From: Rhodanobacter sp. PCA2
GTDB lineage: Bacteria > Pseudomonadota > Gammaproteobacteria > Xanthomonadales > Rhodanobacteraceae
Length of the DNA stretch: 35,422 nt
NCBI RefSeq assembly: GCF_013620825.1
Contig: NZ_NJIC01000003.1
Coordinates: 1 to 35,422, forward strand
Direction: 5' to 3'
Shown here: piece after piece, positions 25,109 through 34,400 of the stretch
Layout: each line of letters begins with the position of its first letter
Position numbering within the stretch: the first letter of the stretch is position 1
Position numbers and translations under genes: made by a program
The notes under the pieces: model-generated
Database searches by the model: none
What the model was told of the DNA's origin: nothing
Seen by the model: the letters and a program-made list of their open reading frames with translations, nothing else

Positions 25109-27811
25109 ATGAACCATCGCAAGACACTGCTTGCCGCGAGCATCGTCGCCGGCCTGTGCCTGTCCGTGGGCGCGTACGCCCAGGACAACGGCTCCACCCA
25201 GCAAACCAGCCAGGGCAACCCCGCTGCGAGCAAGAAGGATGCGAAGACGCTGTCCACCGTGACCGTCACCGGCATCCGCGGTTCCACCGAGAAGGCGCTG
25301 GACATCAAGCGCGAAGCCGCCTCCGTGGTCGAAGTGGTCACTGCCGAAGACGTGGGCAAGCTGCCGGCGCACAACGTGGCCGACACCTTGCGCAACCTGC
25401 CCGGCGTGGACATCCAGTCCTCCAGCGCCCAGGAAGGCGGCTTCGACGAAGCCGACCGCATCAGCCTGCGCGGCACCAGCCCCAGCCTCACCCAGACGCT
25501 GATCAACGGCCACGGCGTGGGCTCCGCCGACTGGTTCGTGCTCAGCCAGGGCAACACCGTGGGCCGCAGCGTGAGCTACACCTTGCTGCCGTCCGAGATC
25601 GTCAGCCGCGTGGAAGTGCACAAGTCCTCCGAAGCCCGCTTCCAGGACGGCGGCACCACCGGCAACGTCGACATCATCACGCGCAAGCCGCTGGACTTCG
25701 ACAAGCAGTACACCGCGGACGCCAGCATCGGCGGCGTGTACTCCAGCACCGCTTCCAAGACCGACGGCCAGTTCTCCGGCCTGTTCAACTGGAAGAACGA
25801 CGACGGCACGTTCGGCGTCCTGGCCCAGGTGTTCGACGAGAAGCGCCACCTGCAGCGCGAAGCGCAGGAACTGCCCTCGGGCTTCCAGCAGATCGGCGCG
25901 ACCGACCCGGTGGCGGCCACGAATCCCGACCTGGTCGGCGTGTACGTCCCCTCGCTGCTGGGCTCCACCCTGTTCACCCAGACCCGCACCCGCAAGGGCG
26001 GCCTGCTGGAAGCGCAGTTCCGCGTGAACAAGGACCTGACGCTCGGCCTCAGCGGCTTCTACTCCAAGCTCGACGCGGACAACTACAACCGCAACTACAT
26101 GCTGTGGGGCGGCCACTTCGCCACGGCGCAGGCGCCGAACCCGGGCTACACCGTGCAGAACGGCGTGCTCACCAACGCCACCTACGCGGGTCAGCCGGGC
26201 ATGGATTACACCGTGTACGACATGATCTACCGCAAGGCCTCGGCGAAGACGTACTACTACACCGCCGACGCCGACTGGAACGTGTCGGACAACATCACGG
26301 CCACGTTCCAGGCCGGCACCACCAAGGGCACCGGCGCCACGCCCAAGCAGTTCATCGCGGAAGTCACCGGCAACGCCGGCGGCGGCGCGACCTGGTCCAC
26401 GCACGGCAACGGCTCGCCGGTGGACTGGAACGTGGGCGGCAACGGCGGCCCGTCCGGCGTCACCAGCTTCGGCACCTGGGGCAACCAGATCGTCAAGGCC
26501 ACCGACAAGGAAAACTGGTTCAACGCCGACTTCACCCAGTACTTCAACACCGGCGTGGTGAACTCGTTCAACTACGGCATCCGCTACGCCAAGCACGACC
26601 GTGCCGCGCTGTCGCCGGAAGGCGCTTCGCCGGGCAACATCTGGGCCGCGCTGCAGAACGGCGCCACCGCGAACTACCCCGGCAACTTCGCCCAGGGCAT
26701 CGGCGGCCAGTTCCCGCGCAACATCTGGTACTTCACCCCGTCCGCGCTGGAGAGCGCGATCAACGCGAACTCCACCTGGCTCGCGAACAACGACGGCCCG
26801 ACCGGCCGCCACAACTACGGCGGCGAGTGGAGCGTGGACGAGAAGAACGCCGCGGCCTACTTCCAGGCGAACTTCCAGGGCGAGAACTGGAGCGGCAACG
26901 CCGGCGTGCGCTACGTCAACATCAGCCAGGGCATCGATACGTATGCCGCCACCACGGTCAATCCGGACGTGAGCAGCCTGTTCGGCATGTGGAACCGCCG
27001 GCACTACTCCAACCACTACGGCCGCTTCCTGCCCAGCTTCAACCTGAAGTTCAACCTGGCCGAGGACCTGATCGCCCGCTTCGCGGTGTCGCAGACCCAG
27101 ACCCTGCCGGACTACTCCGCGCTGGGCGCGTCCTCCTGGGGCTCGGACCTGAGCAAGACCGGCGGCGGCGGCAACCCGCGCCTGAAGCCGGTGCTGTCGA
27201 CGAACTTCGACGCCGGGCTGGAGTGGTACTTCATGCCGCGCGGCCTGCTGGCGGCGACCATGTTCTCCATGAACATGAAGGACTACGTGGCCTACGGCAC
27301 CGAGGACCAGCAGCTCTTCAGCGAACTGACCCACCAGCTGGAGACCTACAAGGTCGCCGTGCCGCTCAACGCCGACGCCCGCCTGTCCGGCCTGGAACTG
27401 ACCTACAACCAGCCGATCGGCGAGTACTTCGGCGTCAACGCGAACTACACCTACGTCGACGGCTCCTCGTCGTTCACCTGGGCGGACGGCTCGCACAACC
27501 TGCTCGGCACCTCGAAGAACACCTACAACCTGGGTGCCTACTTCGAAAACGACATGTTCGGCGCGCGCATCGGCTACAGCTGGCGCTCGGCATTCCTGAT
27601 CGGCCTGCAGGGTGCGGTGCCGTATTACCAGGCGGCGTACGGCACGCTGAATGCGTCCCTCAGCTACAAGGCGACGAACTGGCTGAGCTTCAGCCTGGAT
27701 GCGCTGAACCTCAACAACCCGACCACCAAGTACTACCAGAGCGCGTACATCCCGACCGCCTTCTACGAGAACGGCCGCCAGTACTACCTCACCGCGCACC
27801 TGAAGTTCTGA
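25109..27811 (+). CDS. TonB-dependent receptor, probably for chitin oligosaccharides
   Basis: 900-residue outer-membrane transporter. Signal peptide is about residues 1-25 (MNHRKTLLAASIVAGLCLSVGAYAQ). A TonB-box-like STVTVTGIRGSTEKALDIKR follows near residue 47. The plug contains SVVEVVTAEDVGKLPAHNVA, TLRNLPGVDIQSSS, ISLRGTSPSLTQTLINGHGV and RVEVHKSSEARFQDGGTTGN. The barrel ends in the expected terminal Phe (YYLTAHLKF). This is the large caulobacter/xanthomonad carbohydrate-receptor type. The start at 25109 has GAGGGGAGGA upstream. It follows the kinase by 76 bp with no terminator between them and is closed by a strong terminator. Substrate is inferred from the locus. Confidence 0.9.
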   Translation: MNHRKTLLAASIVAGLCLSVGAYAQDNGSTQQTSQGNPAASKKDAKTLSTVTVTGIRGSTEKALDIKREAASVVEVVTAEDVGKLPAHNVADTLRNLPGVDIQSSSAQEGGFDEADRISLRGTSPSLTQTLINGHGVGSADWFVLSQGNTVGRSVSYTLLPSEIVSRVEVHKSSEARFQDGGTTGNVDIITRKPLDFDKQYTADASIGGVYSSTASKTDGQFSGLFNWKNDDGTFGVLAQVFDEKRHLQREAQELPSGFQQIGATDPVAATNPDLVGVYVPSLLGSTLFTQTRTRKGGLLEAQFRVNKDLTLGLSGFYSKLDADNYNRNYMLWGGHFATAQAPNPGYTVQNGVLTNATYAGQPGMDYTVYDMIYRKASAKTYYYTADADWNVSDNITATFQAGTTKGTGATPKQFIAEVTGNAGGGATWSTHGNGSPVDWNVGGNGGPSGVTSFGTWGNQIVKATDKENWFNADFTQYFNTGVVNSFNYGIRYAKHDRAALSPEGASPGNIWAALQNGATANYPGNFAQGIGGQFPRNIWYFTPSALESAINANSTWLANNDGPTGRHNYGGEWSVDEKNAAAYFQANFQGENWSGNAGVRYVNISQGIDTYAATTVNPDVSSLFGMWNRRHYSNHYGRFLPSFNLKFNLAEDLIARFAVSQTQTLPDYSALGASSWGSDLSKTGGGGNPRLKPVLSTNFDAGLEWYFMPRGLLAATMFSMNMKDYVAYGTEDQQLFSELTHQLETYKVAVPLNADARLSGLELTYNQPIGEYFGVNANYTYVDGSSSFTWADGSHNLLGTSKNTYNLGAYFENDMFGARIGYSWRSAFLIGLQGAVPYYQAAYGTLNASLSYKATNWLSFSLDALNLNNPTTKYYQSAYIPTAFYENGRQYYLTAHLKF

Positions 27812-27858
27812 TACCTCGCGACATCCCGCGGGCCATGGACGGCCTGCACTCTCCCCGA

Positions 27859-27893
27859 ACGGGCCCGGCAGTGGGTTGCGGGCCCGTTTTTTT
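27859..27893 (+). terminator. Rho-independent terminator after the TonB-dependent receptor gene
   Basis: ACGGGCCCG (27859-27867) pairs with CGGGCCCGT (27879-27887) around an 11-base loop, followed by a run of T to 27893. It ends the kinase-receptor transcript and implies a separate promoter for the hexosaminidase gene. Confidence 0.88.
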
Positions 27894-28004
27894 GCCTGCG
27901 CCGTCCAGCGGGAACGCGGCGACGCGCCGCCATGTCGCCCAGGCACGGTTTTCCGGACCGGCGGCGACGATGGCATGCTGGGTCGCCCCGCACAGGAGAT
28001 GACC

Positions 28005-30326
28005 ATGCTTCACCGCACCTTCCGGTCCAGCTGCGCCAGCCTGCTGCTCGCGCTCGTCCTGCTTGCCTCGCCCGCCGCTCGCGCCGGCGACACGGCAACG
28101 CCCTCCCTGATTCCGCTGCCGGCGCAACTCGCGCTGCAGCACGGCAGCTTCGCCGTGGATGCGGGCACGCCAGTGGTACCGGGCGACCGCAGCGCCGCCA
28201 CCCGGCAGACCGCGGATTACCTGATCGACCTCGTGGCCCGCACGCGCGGCCTGCGCCTGAGCCTTGGCGCCGACGGCAAGGCATCGCATGCGATCGTGCT
28301 CGAACGCGATCCGCAGGCACCGGTGTCCCAGGCCGAAGGCTATGCGCTCGATGTCACGCCGCAAGGCATCCGCGTCAGCGCACGCGACGACGCCGGGCTG
28401 TTCCATGGCGCGGTCACGCTGGCCCAGCTGCTCACGCCCGACGCGAAGCAGGGCGCAGTGGACGTGCCCGCGCTGTCCATCCGCGACTGGCCGCGCTTCG
28501 CCTGGCGCGGGCTGATGCTGGACTCCGCGCGCCACTTCCAGAGCGTGGCGGAGGTAGAGAAGCTGATCGACCAGATGGCCCAGCACAAGCTCGACGTGCT
28601 GCACTGGCACCTCACCGACGACCAGGGCTGGCGCATCGAGATCAAGCGCTATCCCGAGCTGACCAGGATCGGCGCCTGGCGCACGCCGCCCGATGCCGGC
28701 AAGGACGGCGAGCCGAAGCGCTACGGCGGCTACTACACGCAGCAGCAGATCCGCGACGTGGTGGCCTACGCCGCCGCGCGCCACGTCACCATCGTGCCCG
28801 AGCTGGACATGCCCGGCCACGCGCAGGCGGCGGTGGCCTCGTATCCGCGGCTGGGCGTCACCGGCACGCGGCCGACGGTCTCCACCGACTGGGGCGTGAA
28901 CCCCTGGCTGTACAACGTGGACGACGACACCTTCACCTTCATCGACCACGTGCTCGACGAGGTGATGGCGCTGTTCCCCTCGACCTACATCCACGTCGGC
29001 GGCGACGAGGCGATCAAGGACCAGTGGCAGGCCTCGCCCACGGTGCAGGCGAAGATGCGTTCGCTGGGCATCACCGACGAGAATGCGCTGCAGGGCTGGT
29101 TCATCGGCCGCATCGGCCAGTACCTCGAAAAACACGGGCGCAAGCTGATCGGCTGGGACGAGATCCTCGAAGGCGACAACCTGTCCGCCGACGCCACCGT
29201 GATGTCGTGGCGCGGCACCGACGGCGCGATCAAGGCGGCCCTGCTGGGCCACGACGTGGTGATGTCGCCCTCGCCGGATCTCTACCTCGACCACGTGCAG
29301 GGCGATCTCGCCGACGAATACGCTGGCCGCCTCGGCGTGGAATCGCTGAAGGACGTCTACGGCTTCCAGGCCGTGCCCGGCGTGCTCAACGCCGCGCAGG
29401 CGAAGCACGTGCTGGGTGTGCAGGCGAACGTGTGGACCGAGCACATGCCGACGATGGCGCACGTGCTGCACGCGGTCTTCCCGCGACTGGACGCGCTCAG
29501 CGAAGTGACCTGGTCGCCCGCCGCCAGCAACGACTGGCACGGTTTCCTCGCCCGCCTGCCGGCGCAGCTCGAACGCTATCGCGCGCAGCACGTCGACTAT
29601 GCCGACAGCGCCTTCGCGGTGGAGATCCGCACCGACCGCAACCTGGCGCTGGCCACCGGCAAGGCCACGGTCACGCTGTCCGACCAGGCCGGCTTCGGCG
29701 ACATCCGCTACACGCTGGACGGCAGCGCACCCACGCCCGCCTCGCCACGCTACGACGCGCCGTTCGAGGTGAAGCTGCCCACCACCGTGCGCGCCGCCAG
29801 CTTCGCCGCCGACGGCAGCGCGCTCGCCGCGCCGCGCGAGCGCGTACTGGATCGCGCCGCGCTGCTGAGCCTGGCCGGCACGGAGCTGGGGAACTGCCCC
29901 GGCAGCGACTTCCGCCTGCGCCTGCAGCCCACGCCCGATGCCGCGAGCACCCAGCCGGTGTACGCAGTGAACGTGTTCGACACCTGCCAGTCGTTCCCGC
30001 CCACGCTGATGGACGGCGTCACAGCGATCCATGTCGACGCGGTGCGGCTGCCGCGCAACTTCGCGCTGGCGCACGAGCAGAAGCTGGTGGTGTCGCGCCC
30101 GCACGCCACGCCGTTCGGCGAACTGGTGGCGCATGCCGACCGCTGCGACGGGCCGGTGCTGGCCACGATGCCGCTGCCCGATCCCGCACACGGCCCGCGC
30201 GAGTTCGAGCTGGACGCGAAGCTGCCCGCGCAGCGCGGCGTGCACAGCCTGTGCCTGGTCTACACCGCGCCCATCGACGGGCCGTTGCATGCGCTCGATC
30301 GCGTGTCGCTGAAAACCGGGCCATGA
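28005..30326 (+). CDS. Beta-N-acetylhexosaminidase, glycoside hydrolase family 20
   Basis: Releases terminal GlcNAc from chitooligosaccharides, most likely in the periplasm. The 773-residue precursor has a signal peptide (about 1-27, ending SPAARAG). A GH20b-type N-terminal domain (about 30-150) precedes the catalytic barrel from RFAWRGLMLDSARHF (about 165) to about 520. The barrel contains HWHLTDDQGWRIEI, VPELDMPGHAQA, the catalytic pair D334-E335 in HVGGDEA, and QANVWTEHM. A C-terminal chitobiase-type segment (YTLDGSAPTPASPRYDAPFEV, near 570) and a further ~150-residue region follow. Of two nearby ATG codons, 28005 is chosen because AGGAG lies six bases before it, whereas the ATG at 27999 directly abuts AGGAG. 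nagX follows after 97 bp. Confidence 0.93.
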   Translation: MLHRTFRSSCASLLLALVLLASPAARAGDTATPSLIPLPAQLALQHGSFAVDAGTPVVPGDRSAATRQTADYLIDLVARTRGLRLSLGADGKASHAIVLERDPQAPVSQAEGYALDVTPQGIRVSARDDAGLFHGAVTLAQLLTPDAKQGAVDVPALSIRDWPRFAWRGLMLDSARHFQSVAEVEKLIDQMAQHKLDVLHWHLTDDQGWRIEIKRYPELTRIGAWRTPPDAGKDGEPKRYGGYYTQQQIRDVVAYAAARHVTIVPELDMPGHAQAAVASYPRLGVTGTRPTVSTDWGVNPWLYNVDDDTFTFIDHVLDEVMALFPSTYIHVGGDEAIKDQWQASPTVQAKMRSLGITDENALQGWFIGRIGQYLEKHGRKLIGWDEILEGDNLSADATVMSWRGTDGAIKAALLGHDVVMSPSPDLYLDHVQGDLADEYAGRLGVESLKDVYGFQAVPGVLNAAQAKHVLGVQANVWTEHMPTMAHVLHAVFPRLDALSEVTWSPAASNDWHGFLARLPAQLERYRAQHVDYADSAFAVEIRTDRNLALATGKATVTLSDQAGFGDIRYTLDGSAPTPASPRYDAPFEVKLPTTVRAASFAADGSALAAPRERVLDRAALLSLAGTELGNCPGSDFRLRLQPTPDAASTQPVYAVNVFDTCQSFPPTLMDGVTAIHVDAVRLPRNFALAHEQKLVVSRPHATPFGELVAHADRCDGPVLATMPLPDPAHGPREFELDAKLPAQRGVHSLCLVYTAPIDGPLHALDRVSLKTGP

Positions 30327-30423
30327 ACGGATTCGCAGGGACGCGTCTCGCGCACGGCGTGGCTTTTCGCAGGACCTCGTTCGTGCGCCGGATACACTCC
30401 TCCCCGCCCGGAGGCCAGCGCGC

Positions 30424-31488
30424 ATGAGCAAGCGCCTCGCCTCCCTCGACGCGCTGCGCGGGCTCACCGTGGCCGGCATGTTGCTGGTCAACGATCCCGG
30501 CAGCTGGGATCACGTGTACTGGCCGCTGGAACACGCCGCGTGGCACGGCTGCACGCCCACCGACCTGGTGTTTCCGTTCTTCCTGTTCGTGATGGGCGTG
30601 TCGGTGGCGTGGGCGATCCTGCCGCGACTGGAACAGGGCGCGGCACCGGCCGCGCTGCGCAACGCGGCGCTGTGGCGCGCACTGCGCATACTCGCGCTGG
30701 GCGTGGCGATCAACGCACTGGCGATGTGGTGGCTGCCGGATCGCGGCATGCGCTGGCCCGGTGTGCTGCAACGCATCGGCGTGTGCTTCGCCGTGGTGGC
30801 GGCGTTCGCGATCTACACCCCGCGTCGCGCGTGGTGGATCGCCATCGCCGTGCTGCTCATCGGCTACACGATGCTTCTTGTGGCCGGCGGCTCGCTGGAG
30901 AAATGGGACAACATCGTCGACCACGTGGATGGCGCGGTGTTCGGCCCTTACGTATGGGAGCGCAACGCCGTCACCGGCCAGGTGCACGATCCCGAAGGCC
31001 TGCTCAGCACGCTACCTTCCATCGCCAGCAGCCTGTTCGGTCTGTGCGCCGGCGCGTGGCTGCGCGCGCGCAGGCCCAGGCATCTGCTTGCCCTCGGCGT
31101 GATGGCCGTGGTGCTGGGCGGCCTGTGGTCGCTGTGGATTCCGTTCAACAAGAACCTGTGGACGCCCTCGTTCGTGCTGTGGACAGCCGGCTGGGCGACG
31201 CTGGCCCTGCTCGCCTGCCACTGGCTCATCGACGTGCGCGGCTGGCCGGCCGTGGGCCGGCGCTTCGGCGTCAATGCGATTGCCGCTTACGCCGGCTCGG
31301 AACTCATGCAGGTGGCGCTTCCCGCCCTGGGCTGGCAGGAGCCGATCTATCGCCACGGCTTCGCCGACTGGATCGCGCCGCTGGCCGGCGACAAGGCCGC
31401 CTCGCTCGCCTTCGCCATCGTCTTCGTGGCGTTCTGGTGGACGGTCGTGTGGTGGATGGACCGGCGGCGCATCTACCTCAAGCTGTAA
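30424..31488 (+). CDS. nagX: NagX-type transmembrane protein (heparan-alpha-glucosaminide N-acetyltransferase-like)
   Basis: 354-residue polytopic inner-membrane protein with about ten hydrophobic segments. It opens [20 protein letters not shown], the signature of the HGSNAT/DUF5009 acyltransferase-like family. Other landmarks are [64 protein letters not shown] and [20 protein letters not shown]. nagX genes regularly sit in GlcNAc loci of proteobacteria and are thought to take part in uptake or modification of amino sugars; the mechanism is not settled. ATG 30424 has GGAGG upstream. The last 11 bp overlap the end of lhr on the other strand. Confidence 0.88.
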   Translation: MSKRLASLDALRGLTVAGMLLVNDPGSWDHVYWPLEHAAWHGCTPTDLVFPFFLFVMGVSVAWAILPRLEQGAAPAALRNAALWRALRILALGVAINALAMWWLPDRGMRWPGVLQRIGVCFAVVAAFAIYTPRRAWWIAIAVLLIGYTMLLVAGGSLEKWDNIVDHVDGAVFGPYVWERNAVTGQVHDPEGLLSTLPSIASSLFGLCAGAWLRARRPRHLLALGVMAVVLGGLWSLWIPFNKNLWTPSFVLWTAGWATLALLACHWLIDVRGWPAVGRRFGVNAIAAYAGSELMQVALPALGWQEPIYRHGFADWIAPLAGDKAASLAFAIVFVAFWWTVVWWMDRRRIYLKL

Positions 31489-34400
31489 GGCGCGCCGGCA
31501 CGCGCAACTGCAAGGCCTGCCGCGCCAGCTGCGTCTCGGCGGCGGACAACTCCACCAGCGGCACGAAGCGGCCCGCGATCTGCGCCGCCAGCGGCATGCC
31601 GTCGCGGTAGAGCACGCGCGAGCCGGCCACGGCGGGCACCTTGTCGCCTGAAAGCACACTGCCGACCAGGTTCAGCGGATCGCATCCACCCACCACGACC
31701 AGTTCGCTGTCGTGCGCACGCTGGCGGATCGCGCGCAGCGGAGCGATCGCCTCCGGCAGGGCGAACTGCTCGCCCACCAGGCCTTCCACGAAACGGCCGC
31801 CGCGGATCTCGCCGCGGGCTTCCAGCCGGCGATACACGCGCAGCAACTCGCGCCACGGCGGCAGCCACGGCGCCTCGCGTTCCAGCAGTTTCCAGAACAC
31901 CACGCCGTAGCGGGCGAGCAGGACGCGAGCTACATGTTCCGCTTCAATCAAATATCCTTCGCGCGTAGCGCTGCCATCGCCTCCTCTCCCCCTCGGGGAG
32001 AGGCCTGCCCTGAGCCCGTCGAAGGGGATTGAGGTGAGGGGCTGGTCTTGCGCCGAAGCTGCATCCGACTTCCCCGCAAGCCCCCGCCCCTCATCCGCCC
32101 TGCCGGGCACCTTCTCCCCGCTCCCCAAGGCTGCGGCCATCCATGGCCGCTCCCCGCGTGCCCCAGTGGGGGGAAGGGAAGGACGCACCAGCGACCAGCG
32201 CCCCGCATCCTCGATGCCGCCGAAGGCATGCCGGCGCACGCGCCGATGCCGCGGCGCCTCGCGCTTCGCCGCGGGCAGCAGCAGGGCGCGCAGGCCGGCG
32301 AAACTGTCCGCGCTGACGCGGCCGGCGGCGACCAGCTCGCCCAGCGCATCCTCCAGTTCGGTGCGAAGCAGATGCGCCGCCGACTGCAACTCGTCGAAGA
32401 ACAGCGCGCCATGGTCGCGCAGCGCATCGGCCACCGCCTGCGCGCGCGAGGACAACAAGACTTCCTGCGGCGACGACTCCTGCGCTATGGAAGTCCAGAC
32501 GGCCATATGCCGGCGCGGCAGCAGCACGATGGGCGTGGCGCGCACCGGCCCGCTGCCGCCGCCCGCGCGCAGCCGGCTCCAGCCGACGCGGCCGGCGCGG
32601 CATTGCTCGTCCAGCCAGCTGGCGGAATAGTCGGCGATGCGCGCGGGCAGGATTTCCGCCTCCCATGCGCCGGCCGCGGCTTCGTAGCCTTCCAGCTGGG
32701 CCAGCACGGCCGGCAGCGCGTCGGGGCCGCGCAGCTGCGTGGCAGGGCTCGCATGCTGCCAGTCGAGCAGGAAACGCATCAGGTCGCTGCGGTTCACCGG
32801 CACGATCTCGCGTCGCAGGCGGCCCAGCGTGTAGCGATGGATGCGCGCCAGCAGATGGCGCTCGCACCATTGCGTTTCCGCGATCGCGGGATCGAACTGA
32901 CCCTGGATCACGTAGCCCTCGGTCTGCAGGCGCAGCAGGGCGGCTTCCACGTCGGACGGCGGCACGCCCAGCGGCGCTGCCAGCGCGTCCACCGTGACCG
33001 GCCCCAGGCCCAGCAGGCGGCCACGCACCAGTTCGCGCAGGGCGTCCTCGCGTGTCCACGTTTGCGCAGCGTATTCGGCGGGCGCGGCGATGGGTGGATG
33101 CAGCGCAGCCACCGGATGCACGGCCTGCCACAGCGGCAGTTTTTCCGCGCTGACCCACGTGTCCTTGCCGTCCGGCAACGACAGGCGGGTGGCGCGCTGG
33201 TCTTTCGCGAGGGCGTGCAGCTTGTCGCTCCATCCCTCGTTCGCGACGGCCTCGCTTTCGGCGATGCCGCCCAGTGCATCCAGCGCCTCGTGCATCTCGT
33301 CCACGCTGCGCACGTCGGGCCACGCCTCTTCGCGCACGGCAGCGATCGCATCGGGGTCGAGCCGCCCGAAATCGCCGGGGCTGGCCGGACCGTCCTGGCG
33401 CACGGCGCGGGTGCGGCGCTCCTCCAGCGGCGCATCGTCGAGGAAGGCGTAGGGCGCAGCGTTGAGCACCGCACCCGCGAGCGGGCTGGGCGCGGCGAGG
33501 TCGCGCGCGACGAGATGGATCGCACCGTCCTCCAGGGACCGCAGCAGGCGCAGCAGGCCGTCGACGTCCATCGCTTCGCGCAGGCAGTCGTGCAGGGTTT
33601 GCGCCACCAGCGGGTGGTCGGGAATCTGCCGCTCGCCGACGATGTTCTCCAGGCAGGCGACCTGATCGGGAAACACTGCGGCGAGCAGGTCCTCGCTCTT
33701 CATGCGCTGCAGTTGCGGCGGCACCTTCCTGCCGCCGAGGAAACGCGGCAGCGCCAGCGCGGTGACCGCGTTCCAGCGCCAGCGCGCGGGGAACAGCGGC
33801 GCGTCGAGCAGGGCCTGCACCAGCACGTGTTCGGCACTGGCCGAATGCAGGTAGCGCGCCACTTCCTCCAGCGGAAAACTGTGGCTGGTGGAGAGCGACA
33901 GCACGATCGCATCCTCGGTGGCCGCGGCCTGCAGCTCGAAGTTGAACTGGCGGCAGAAGCGCTTGCGCAGCGCGAGGCCCCAGGCGCGGTTGATGCGGCT
34001 GCCGAAGGGCGCGTGGATCACCAGCTGGGTGCCGCCGGATTCGTCGAAGAAGCGCTCGAACACCAGGGTCGATTGCGTGGGCAGCACGCCCAGCGCGGCC
34101 TTGGCGCTGGCGAGATATTCGACGAGTTGCCGCGCGGCGGCTTCGCCGAGACCCGGTTCGTCGCGCAGCCACGTGTATGCCTGGCTCCCCTCGCCCATGG
34201 GGAGAGGGGTTGGGGGCGAGGGCTCGGCCAGCGCCGAGCCTTCCGGCCATACCGAATCCTCACCCATCCCACCACGGGAGAGGGGTTCAACATCCAGTCG
34301 TGCGCCAACCTCCTCGCGCAACCGCGCCACCGCGAACGACAACTCGTCGCTGCGCCCCGGCGCCTCGCCCAGCCAGAACGGGATGCTGGGCGGCACGCCG

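Noticed and set aside
27876-28004. Upstream extension of the hexosaminidase frame
   Set aside because: It would begin within the terminator and place about 43 residues before an evident signal peptide.
24968-28006. Long minus-strand ORF opposite the TonB-dependent receptor
   Set aside because: It is a Val/Arg/His-rich shadow of a clear TonB-dependent receptor with a signal peptide, plug and terminal Phe on the plus strand.
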